Shown: positions 1 through 9,000 of the stretch, one piece after another
Position numbering within the stretch: position 1 is the first letter of the stretch
How the letters are laid out: each line of letters starts with the position of its first letter
Source of the DNA: Anas platyrhynchos
Taxonomy: Eukaryota > Chordata > Aves > Anseriformes > Anatidae
Length of the DNA stretch: 64,000 nt
Assembly (NCBI RefSeq): GCF_047663525.1
Contig: NC_092590.1
Coordinates: 10,622,001-10,686,000 of the forward strand
Reading direction: 5' to 3'
Translations under genes and position numbers: made by a program
The notes under the pieces: generated by a model
What the model was told of the DNA's origin: nothing
The model's database searches: none
What the model saw: the letters and a program-made list of their open reading frames with translations, nothing else

Positions 1-172
1 ATGGGCTGCCCAGGGAGGTGGTGGAGTCACCATCCCTGGAGGTCTTTAAAAGACGTTTAGATGTAGAGCTTAGGGGTATGGTTTAGTGGGGACTGTTAGC
101 GTTAGGTCAGAGGTTGGGCTGGGTGATCCTGAGGTGTTTCCAACCTAGAAAATTCCATGGTTCTGTGGGGTT
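1..172 (+). mobile_element. CR1 LINE, 3' terminal fragment
   Basis: The segment matches from memory the 3' end of avian CR1 non-LTR retrotransposons: a 'ggtggtggagtcaccatccc' block, then 'tggaggt', 'acgtttagatgt', 'atggtttagtggg', 'ggttgggctgggtgatcctg' and 'tccaacct', closing near 159-172 with the degenerate 8-bp unit (ttccatgg, ttctgtgg) typical of CR1 tails. It runs off the left edge, so the true 5' end is not visible. No coding part is present; only the 3'UTR remains. It indicates a bird (or other sauropsid) genome and ends about 330 bp upstream of the H2AZ1 CCAAT boxes. Confidence 0.9.
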
Positions 173-228
173 CTAAGGGGAAGGAACGAGACCTCGACCA
201 ACTCCCGCAACCTTCTGTAAAATCTCGA

Positions 229-315
229 TTTTATTTTTATTTTTATTTTTATTTTTATTTTTATTTTTATTTTTATTTTTATTTTTATTTTTATTTTTAT
301 TTTTATTTTTATTTT
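229..315. repeat. (TTTTTA)n hexanucleotide microsatellite
   Basis: An adenine occurs every sixth base (233, 239, 245 and so on to 311) in an otherwise pure T tract, giving about 14 uninterrupted hexamer copies. Both strands are open through it and would read as Phe-Tyr, Lys-Ile or Asn-Lys dipeptide runs; these are repeat artefacts and not genes. The purity suggests a young, probably length-variable tract. It lies between the CR1 tail and the H2AZ1 promoter. Confidence 0.95.
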
Positions 316-419
316 CAAACTCAAACCCAACTCCCGCTGACAGAAACCACCAGCACCCCCGAGCACCGTGACCCAAACCCCCAGCGCTAACCCCCCCGCC
401 TCAGGCGCTGGCGGGCGCC

Positions 420-731
420 TGTCCCTTTAAGGGGGGGCGGGGCCTGAGCCGCAGCGCCGCAGAGCGCCGCAGAGCGCGGCCGGCCCCGCCCCGCCCCGCC
501 ATTGGCTGTCGCTAGGGCATCGCCCCGCCCCCTGTGCTCTGTGATTGGCCGGCGGCCGGGCCGGGGTTCCCGGATGCGGGCGGCCGGGCGGTTATAAAGG
601 GCCGGGGGAAGGCGGGAGCGGGCGCAGTTTGAATCGCGGCGGGTCGGGGCCGGTCGGTGCTGCGGGCCGGGCTCCTCGTCCTCTTTCTCCTTCTCCTCCT
701 CCGACAGCACCCGCGCTGCTGCTCCGCCATG
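420..731 (+). promoter_or_regulatory. H2AZ1: H2AZ1 CpG-island promoter and 5'UTR
   Basis: A strongly GC-rich stretch carries several GC boxes (484-500 and 521-532), two inverted CCAAT boxes (ATTGG at 501-505 and 544-548) and a TATA box (TATAAA at 593-598) in close order. Transcription probably starts 25-30 bp after the TATA box, near 620-628, giving a 5'UTR of about 105 bases before the start codon at 729. Paired CCAAT boxes plus a TATA box are known for mammalian H2AZ1 promoters and are unusual for a CpG-island gene. The start site itself is inferred. Confidence 0.85.
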
Positions 732-2193
732 GTGAGGGGGCGGGGAGGTGTAGTGAGGGGGGAAGAGCTGTGTGTACGTGCGGCGGCGCCGCCGGCTCAT
801 GGCGGCGGCTGAGGGGCTGAGGGGAGGCGGCCGTTGGCGGGCGGCGCGGGCCGTTAACTGCCGGTAGGCGGCAAAGGGGGGGGGAGGGGGAGGCGCATGC
901 GCAGTGGCGGCACCGGGGAGAGGGAGGGGCGGCCGCGCATGCGCTGTGGGGCCGGCCGCGGCCGCTGGGGGGGGTGGGCAGTGCGCAGGCGCAGCGCGGA
1001 GGGGAGGGAGGCGGGGGGGGGGGTGTGAGGAGGGGGGCGCATGCGCGGTGCGGCGCCGCGGCCGCCCTCAGGGCTCTGGTGTCGTCGTCAGGCTGGAGGC
1101 AAAGCCGGGAAGGACTCCGGGAAGACCAAGACCAAAGCCGTGTCCCGCTCGCAGCGTGCTGGGCTGCAGGTGAGGAGCCAGGGAGCGGTGGAGAAGCGGG
1201 GTGGGCCTCGTGTCTGCCCGCCTGTGCTGTTCTGAGGCCTGCTGGTGGGCTGCAGGATGCGCAGGTGGTGTCAGGAGCCCACACCCGCTGCTCCTGTAGG
1301 GTATCTCTGCGGTCACAGCCTGCTCATGTTTCTGTTACTTTCCCAGTTCCCTGTAGGCCGCATCCACAGGCACCTGAAGTCTAGGACTACCAGCCATGGG
1401 CGTGTGGGAGCCACAGCTGCTGTGTATAGCGCTGCCATCCTGGAGTACTTGACAGCTGAGGTAAAGCGCCTGCCAGGGGTGCACACACACACACTGCTCA
1501 GGGCCAAAATGGCACAGCGACCACAGCCTCCTGTCTCTGGCAAATTTGGGCAGGGGTGTGAGCTCTTCACTCGCTTTGTGCCAATTTTAGCTGTGTGCTT
1601 CCTCGGGGAGTTGCCAAGTATGCATGGAATTTCTTGCTTTGCATTTTTTGTGGATCAAATAGCTGTGATTTACAGCCGGGGTGGAAGTGTGAAGGACTTG
1701 ATAAAATGTGTAGCTGCTGCACTTTGTGTCTGCTGTAAAATATTTTGTTCCTAAAGCCACACCTTGAAAGGAGGAGCCCTTAAAGATGCATCCTGTGCTG
1801 TCACTGACAGCGCATCTGATGCAGGGAGTAAAATGGTCAAGGCCATGCAGTTGGTCTCACTTAATTTGTGTAACTCCTCTGAAAAAAACTCTTGTCTGAA
1901 GGTTCTTGAGCTGGCAGGAAACGCATCCAAAGACCTGAAGGTGAAGCGTATCACTCCCCGTCACTTGCAGCTCGCGATTAGAGGAGACGAGGAGTTGGAC
2001 TCCCTCATTAAGGCAACGATTGCTGGTGGTGGTACGTAAACTGCCTGTGGCAAGGCCTCTACCCGTTTGTGAAGTGTGGAAACAAGCAAAACAGTTGAAA
2101 TAACATTATCTTAACTGTTGCTCTCCTGTAGGTGTAATACCGCATATCCACAAATCTCTGATTGGGAAGAAAGGACAACAGAAAACTGTCTAA
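729..2193 (+). CDS. H2AZ1: Histone variant H2A.Z (H2A.Z.1), five coding exons
   Basis: Coding exons are 729-731, 1092-1169, 1347-1460, 1902-2031 and 2132-2193. All introns are GT-AG and the total is 387 nt, giving 128 residues plus stop, the family length. Exon 1 encodes only Met, as recalled for human H2AZ1. The protein has the acetylatable N-tail (lysines 5, 8, 12, 14, 16), the histone fold, the H2A.Z-specific extended acidic patch (DEELDSL) and the docking domain ([12 protein letters not shown]). Thr15, Ser39 and a C-terminal Val identify the Z.1 paralogue over Z.2. H2A.Z replaces H2A in nucleosomes at promoters and is deposited by SRCAP/p400 complexes. The mRNA is polyadenylated and has introns, unlike replication-dependent histones. 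Residue 13 is Thr where human has Ala; otherwise I see no difference from human H2A.Z.1. Confidence 0.98.
890..1050. promoter_or_regulatory. Cluster of NRF1-like palindromes in H2AZ1 intron 1
   Basis: Three exact GCGCATGCGC palindromes (893-902, 935-944, 1037-1046) and one variant, TGCGCAGGCGCA (982-993), lie within about 155 bp. This matches the known NRF1 recognition pattern (YGCGCAYGCGCR). They sit in the 360-bp first intron, inside the CpG island. Occupancy by NRF1 is inferred from the motif alone. Confidence 0.6.
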
Positions 2194-2560
2194 AGGCTGC
2201 GAGGATCCCTTGTTATCTCAGGACTCTAAGTACTTCTTGTCCAGTGTTGGTGATTCCAGTGGACTGTATCTGTGAAACACAATTTTGCCTTTTTGTAACT
2301 TTAAGAAGCTGAAGCTCGCCTGAGCTTTCTAACAAACCAAATTTCTGCATTGAAGTCTTAACCGTATTTAAGTGTTACCATGGCTTCAGAGAAGCTATTG
2401 TATTTGCGGTGGGTTTTGGAGTGAGCTGACTGTTTTTAGATTGGTCCGGCGAAGTAAATGCGATTTGACGAAGTAAATGTTTTGGTTTTGTACAGACTTT
2501 TCATCCACTAGAGTGGAAATGTTCAATAAATGTTCTATGAGTACCGACCGTGTCCTGTCC
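2194..2560 (+). terminator. H2AZ1: H2AZ1 3'UTR and poly(A) signal
   Basis: After the stop at 2191-2193 an AATAAA hexamer lies at 2525-2530, followed by a GT-rich stretch, so cleavage is expected near 2545-2560 and the 3'UTR is about 360 bases. No histone 3' stem-loop is seen, consistent with a polyadenylated, replication-independent histone gene. Confidence 0.85.
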
Positions 2561-2850
2561 AGGAAGTGAAAAAGGGTTGGTTTGTACAGAGTGTGTGTGG
2601 GAAACAGCATCCTTGGGCTGTAAGTGTGCTTAGGAAATACCACTGGGAAAAAGGGTGAAGCAAAAGGATGAAGCTGAAGGGATGATGTCAGTAATTAGGG
2701 GGTGTCAGCCAGTTTTTAGGGGAAATCCTGCTGGTTTTTGCCACTTTTTGTAAAACCCTGTGAAGCCATCCCTAAAAGCGCACCTCCTGCAGCAGCACCT
2801 GCAGAATCCTGACACACAACCCCCGAGGAAGCCCAAAAATGTGGCAGCCC
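2561..2850. other. Spacer between H2AZ1 and DNAJB14
   Basis: Ordinary single-copy-looking DNA of about 290 bases between the H2AZ1 cleavage region and the rise in GC content at the DNAJB14 promoter. I see no gene or repeat in it. Confidence 0.6.
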
Positions 2851-3095
2851 TAAAAAAAATCCCGGTGCTGAGCGCCGCGGCCCCATCCCCACCCCGCAGG
2901 GGGTTGGGGGCGGCCCCGACCCCGGCTCCGCCCGCCCCTTCCCCCGCTGCCGCCGGGGCGGGCGCATGCGCGGCGCTGCCCGGAAGCAGGCGCCGGGCCG
3001 GGCCGCGGGGTGAGGCAGCGGCACCGGGCGGAGGGGACGGGACGGGACTGGGGGGGGGGCCCCGCCGCCGCCCCGCGCCCCGCGAGGAGGAGCCG
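2850..3095 (+). promoter_or_regulatory. DNAJB14: DNAJB14 CpG-island promoter
   Basis: A GC-rich, CpG-dense block immediately upstream of the DNAJB14 start has no TATA box. It contains an exact NRF1-like palindrome (GCGCATGCGC at 2962-2971) and, nine bases further on, an ETS-type CCGGAAG (2980-2986). TATA-less NRF1/ETS promoters are typical of housekeeping genes. The start codon lies only about 570 bp beyond the upstream gene's poly(A) signal. The exact transcription start cannot be placed by eye. Confidence 0.75.
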
Positions 3096-6000
3096 ATGGA
3101 GGGGAACCGCGACGAGGCGGAGAAGTGCATCGGCATCGCCAGGGACGCGCTGGAGGCCGGAGACCGCGACCGCGCCCTCCGCTTCCTCAGCAAGGCCCAG
3201 AAGCTCTACCCCACCGACGCGGCCCGAGGTGAGCAGCGAGGGGGCGGCACGGGGGGGTCACCACGGTCCAGAAACGGCGAACGCCAGGCCTGGGCGTCAA
3301 GAAAAGGCGTTCAGCGAACGTTTTCCACCCCCTCTAACCCCCCAGCTCTTACACGTAACCCCAGGTGCCATCAGGGCTCTTCTTTTTCTCACAGCACGCA
3401 GGGTTGGTTTGTTTTCCCTGCAGGAGTGGATGGCCGCGGCTGGTAAATCAGCAGGAAGGAGGTAACTCTGCTGCCTGGTTCGCATCAGGCGTGTGGCACT
3501 GTTGGTGTTCTTGCCGCTTCCTCGGAAATGCAAGCAAACAGAAGCCAGCTGCGTTCCCCTACATTTCTGTAGTGTGGGATGACAGCATGCTTGGAAACCT
3601 GTGCAGCTTTTTGGGATCTGTGTACACCAGGAAGGCTGAGGGTTTCAGTTCATCCCCTTTGGTGGGACAGGCTAACCAGTTTTGTCTGCTTCACATACCT
3701 TATTACCACCCTTAGCCTCCAAAATCAGTTAGAGTAGCTGAGGAAAACCAAAAGACATCCCCATGTGATTTGTTTTGAGATCTTGTGCTTTGTTTTTTAT
3801 TTTAAGTAGGACCGCTACTGCGTAACCACCATTGCCAAGTATTCAGAGCAAGGAGTAGCCGGCTAATTAGGCTATTGTCTGTAGGACGCTGCTTTTATTC
3901 GCTGTGGAAATTAGCAAAGTGTGTCACAAACGAGGTGCGGATCTGGTGAAAAGAGGATGGCCCTGCGCTTGTGGTGGTGGCCTGGGAGCTGGGAGCAGTG
4001 CGCTGACACCTCACAGCATTTCTCTGTTTCCATCCATCAGTGGCAGCTGATTGTTTGTGCTTCGTTTTCCAGGTATTATTCACCTTGAAACAAGGGCCTG
4101 ATTTGTGGAACTGGTGGGCAGTTAAAGCTCCATCTGAAGCTAGTGAGAATTGCAGGTGCCCTGATGCCACTGAAACAATCAGGCCCTAGGCCTGGTTCAA
4201 AATAGGTGCTTAGAAATTAGGGGACTCTGTAAACCTGTAATATCCCCGTGCTTCAGTTCCCTAGCCGTGGAGGTTGGTAATTCCTTTTTAGCCATCCCAT
4301 TTCCTCCCAAAATAACACCAACTCGTTGAGTTTAAGTTTGGCAGGTACTGAAATTGACCTGTTAAGAGCACAGAAAGCTGCAAAGACACAGAATATCCTG
4401 TTCTCAGGACAGGGACTGGGAATTGTGTAGTAAATCAGGGCTGGAATTTTACAGGGACGAAGAATAAATGAAACGGCTGCTTCATTATCTCGTTGTCCTT
4501 TTAGATAAATTACGTTAGGGGTCCGCCTGGAAAAAAAAAAAAAAGAAAAGAGTAATGCATTAGATAATTAAAAATCGTGTCATAGCATATACACAGAAGA
4601 AAATAGTTGAGGTTTCTGACTTAATTCTAACACAAATTGTTATTTTACAGACGTAAAACCCCATAAAGGGTTGGTTTTCTGTGGTGGAAGGATGGTATGA
4701 CAGCCCTGGGTGCCCTTGTGCTCGCTTGTTTTCTCTTTGTGATGTGCATTGGGAGGTTCCTTCTTTCCAGTCTCTCTCTGAAGTCACAAATTCACCGTAG
4801 GGCATACCTGTAGTGTGAGTTTGAGAACAGTTGCCCACCATTTCACAGATGGTGTCCCATCAGCAATAAAAGCAGCGAGAATGGCGGTGCTGAGTTGGTT
4901 TTGGGTTTGTTTTTTTTACTGGTGGGACCTTCCTCCTCCTCCTCCTCGTGTTCCAGCTGCTTACAAAGGGAGTAGAGCAGGTTTTAACTGTTACCTCTAA
5001 AATGATGTGGCTTATTTTTGGCAGCATTTGCATTGAAAGTTCGGTCACCAGTGAAGTTTGGTTTTGCCAAACAAAGCCTGAAACGCGCTGACTGCAGCGG
5101 TGCTGTTTGAAGGCTTTTACTGGTGCGAAGTGGGAGGTCGGCGTGGCACTTGGCTGATGACTTCACGGGAACTGCTCGCGTTGACGTCGCTCTTTGCTAG
5201 AAAACTGTTGTACAATTCAGCTGCTCCATCAGCCTGTTAAGTTTGGTTGTGATTTTGATTCGTCTTGCAACTGAATGGGAACTAATTGCTTGTCTGGAAA
5301 AGATTTGGAAGAGTGAAGATAACAAAGGACGGTCTCCTTGTCAAACATGTGCGCCGTTCTGCTTGGAGCTGGAGGCACCAGAGGACGTTACGGGCAGCTT
5401 TATTTTTTCAGGGCTTCTCAAGATTGCCTGCACTGCTTCTGATGCTGCCTTTAAAAGCAAGCGTTTCGTTTCAGGAGTATGTGAGCTTCATTTTTTGGGG
5501 AGTGATGCTCTCGTATGAGTTCAGCTGGTCTTCCCAGTAGTGAAATGGGAGTTGTGTTTGACCCGCAGTGGAATCAGATGCAGTGCGAGGATCTTTCATT
5601 CAGGAATGAGTAACGGTGCACGCAGGAGAGCCTTCGTGTGCTTGGAGGTGAGACTCATCGTCCTAACCTGCTAAGAAAATACCTCGTTGACTCCTTGCAT
5701 ATCCTATTTTAAAACATCTGTGTGCACTCTGGGATTTTTCTTTAATCCCGTCAGTAGCGCCGTTCTAACACCTGCTTTTACCACCACCACTTCACGGAAG
5801 AGTCAAAATCTGTTGTGGCTGTATGAACTGTGTATTTTTACCTGAAGGAAGCAGCAGCTCCAGACCCTTTGTAGGACGTTCCTGTTCAGCGCAGAGCAGT
5901 CGCGTGTCTGTGTGTGCTGCGTCCTGTTTGCTTGCAAAGTTAAACGCTTACGGATATGACTGAACAACGCTCGCTTTCTGCGAGTGCCCTAGATTGTCTC

Positions 6001-9000
6001 CTCGGCACTGCAGCTCCGTTAGGCAGGCGGGAGCGTTGGCAGGGGTTTTAGGAAATAGTGGTGTTGGAAGCGTAGTGCAGGCAAGGCAGCTCCCGGACAG
6101 ACTTACTGCCTGGGTTTGCTCCGAGGAGTTGCTGGAGGTTAGAAATGCGACTTGCTGCCTGTATCTGCGTTTCTGCCACTTTTGGTGCTGCACAAGTGTA
6201 GGGATGGGGATTTTCTGGAGGAATACAGGTACAAAGACAGGCTTTGCAAAGCTGTTCATTAAGCATCGTTTACGGAGAGTAAGTCAGGGTGGCGTGATCG
6301 ATAGCATCCCACATTACACCATTATTAAATACTGAAGGTCACGAAACAGAAAAAGAATAATTCTGTTTTATCACTTATCTGGAGCAAATCTGGTCTGCAA
6401 ACGCTTCATTTTGAGGGCACTCGTGTTCACATCTCTGTTCTCGATTAGTTCTTACTTCATTGACCTGAAGACTTCAACTGCTGTACCAGATGGTACTGGA
6501 AGCAGCGTGCAGCTACTCGGATGCGTGCTTCAGTTGCAATCCTTCACGCAGCTACAGCTTTCCCGTTCTCAAGAACTTCACTTCGTTTGTAGTGAAAACA
6601 CCCCCCAAGTGTACAAACCAGCATATAAACGTGAGCCTCGTCTTTGTTTCCGCAGTGAAAAGCCTGACCTGACCACCGAGGAATCGTGCTGAGGCAGGCA
6701 CGAACGCGAGAGCAGCGCTGAAACCATCGGACTGTTTCGGTCAGGCGGCGTGGGGCTGCCTGCCCGCAGTCCTCGGGGCCGCTGCTGCCAGCAGGTAGTG
6801 GGCAAAGCCTGGAGTAAAAGCAAACTGGAGAGTTCCAGGAAGCACCTCTCAGAAAAGTGCTTCTCTTCCTTTTAAACAAAGCTCTGCTTCCTTTTCCTTC
6901 CTGTGCTGCTCTGAGGTGCAAGCTGGAATGTGGAGGAGCCCAGTTTGCTGCTGCCGTGGGAGAGACCGTGCTAGTCAGAGGAGAGGTTTTACATTAGATT
7001 TAGGAGAAAGTCCTTCAGGCTGCTTCTCATTAGCTTCTAGAAGAAAATGCTTTTTCACAGTAAAGTGACAACATGCCTTCACGGTGAGTGGGATCTTCTT
7101 TAATGACACTAAGTCTTGCTTGTTTATGAAATGCTGCGGAGTTTGCTCAGTGTAGTTTGCTCTGAAAGGCTGTCTCTTCAGTAAAGAGAGGCTGTTTAAT
7201 AAGAGCTGGGTGCAGCTGACTGGTCCCAATTTACCTGGGGCAAACAATCGTTGAGATTTCAGCTCGTGTTGTCTGAAGGGGGTATAGAACATCAGCTTGT
7301 GGCCACCGATGGCTCAGGCTACAAAACTTCAGCTGACGTGCTGCAGAACCCCCTAGCAGGGTGTGTTGCAGTTTTCCAGCCTGACACAGATGTGGCTTCA
7401 TCTTTCTGGTTCTCACCCCTCTTGCCACGACGAGACGTTATCGGTGCTGTTCCGAGATGTAGGGCTTCTCGTGCATCTCCCCAGGTGAGCGTGGGCTCGG
7501 TTGTGACACTCACCGAGTCATTCATCAGGAAGCCTCTTGTTCGTGACCTCAGGTAATGAGGTAACCCCGAGGCTGCTTGTTGGGAAGGGCACGGGGCTCA
7601 ACAGCCCTGTTTGCCTCAGCAGCTGCCAACAGAAGCGTGTAACTTCAGTGCAGATGATGCTCAGAGCTTGCAGTGTAGGTTGGGTTAGGTGCCATGGCCT
7701 TTTCCCTGGGACATTACACCTTACTTGTCTTTTTTTTTGTCTTTTTGTTACTGTGACATGTAAGGATGATGAGCTGAGAAAGAGCAGGCTCTTTTCTTCT
7801 GTTGCCCTCTTTAAGGTTACCAGAGAAAGCTATGGACCAAAGAGCATGTTTTGTTACAGCACTGAGACACCAGAGGTTCAATCTGCTGTTGGGAGATAAA
7901 AAATCTCCATTTTGGTCTTCTCCTTTAGTATTAGTGAAGCACTCCAAATCTTTTATTCTTTTTTTAAAGAAATATTGGAAATGAATGGTCAGTTATGCTG
8001 TAAAGTCCATAACTCTTGGTTCAAAAGCCTGTTAACCAGATAAATATCATATAAAAAGTATTATTGTGTCATAATTATCAATAAATCTGTTGCCAGGACA
8101 AGTTTGCCTGCTTAGGCAAACCAGGAGCTGGGTTTGGGCTCTGGGTGGAGCAACTGTCAGGTTCTTTAGGGTGTTAGCTTCGTTCTTCTTTTCTGTTTGC
8201 AGTTGCTTATTCAGGTACTTTGATGTTTTCACCCCAAAGAATGCATTCAGTGCCTCTGAAACACATGGAAACGGAGTACCTGGACATATTTTCTCCAGTA
8301 TAAAATTACCTTGATGGAGATTGAGAGAATTCCAACCATGAATTTTGAAATGCTTTTCCACAGTTGCGCCATGCAAAGGAGTTGCAGACTGGCCTCGGAT
8401 ATGTTTGTGGTACAAAGTGATGATTGAAAAGGAAGGGGAATATAGCAGCCAGTCTCTTACGGTGCAGCGCTCCCATTTAAGGCACTTGAGAGCCCTGACT
8501 TAATTCCTAATGCCCGTAATGATGCTACGATATCCTGTTGTTTTGCAGTTTTGTTGGAAGCTATTACGAAGAATGGAAGTGCTGCTGGGGGAGGCGCCTA
8601 CTGCCGAAAGCCAGCCGGTAGCAGTGATCAGAGTAAGCCCAGCAGCACGAAGGAGAGCAATGCCTCTGCTGGGAGCGAGAGTGGGAAAGGCTACACCAAA
8701 GACCAAATGGAAGGAGTGTTCAGGTATGGCCTTGCTTAACTACACCGCTGGCTTTCATTCTGTGTGTTGCGTGCTTACGTTTTCAGAGGTAGCATCAAGA
8801 GAAGCAACAGAAAATTCGAAGTACAACTTGCAGGACAGTGTTTCTATTAAATATTTTTATACTCAGCTATCTAAGTTTGCATTACATCCTTACTCTTTAA
8901 AAGTCTAAAGCTGTTCAGGCTGGCCTGAGCCCAGCGTTAGAAACTATTTTGTTCTGGAAGTACAGATATATGAGAAACATGGAAGCACATAGCCTAAACA

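Noticed and set aside
145-390. Phe-Tyr, Lys-Ile and Asn-Lys repeat proteins on both strands
   Set aside because: They are translations of the TTTTTA microsatellite and not genes.
592-1284. A 230-codon minus-strand open frame opposite H2AZ1
   Set aside because: It is Pro/Arg/Ala-rich low-complexity translation of the CpG island, antisense to confirmed exons, and has no domain.
2705-3193. A 162-codon minus-strand open frame over the DNAJB14 promoter
   Set aside because: Compositional artefact of GC-rich DNA with no recognisable domain, antisense to DNAJB14 exon 1.
2760-3446. A 228-codon plus-strand open frame including DNAJB14 exon 1
   Set aside because: The part before 3096 is promoter/5'UTR and the part after 3228 is intron. 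The start at 3096 matches the family N-terminus and the splice donor at 3229 joins exon 2 in phase.
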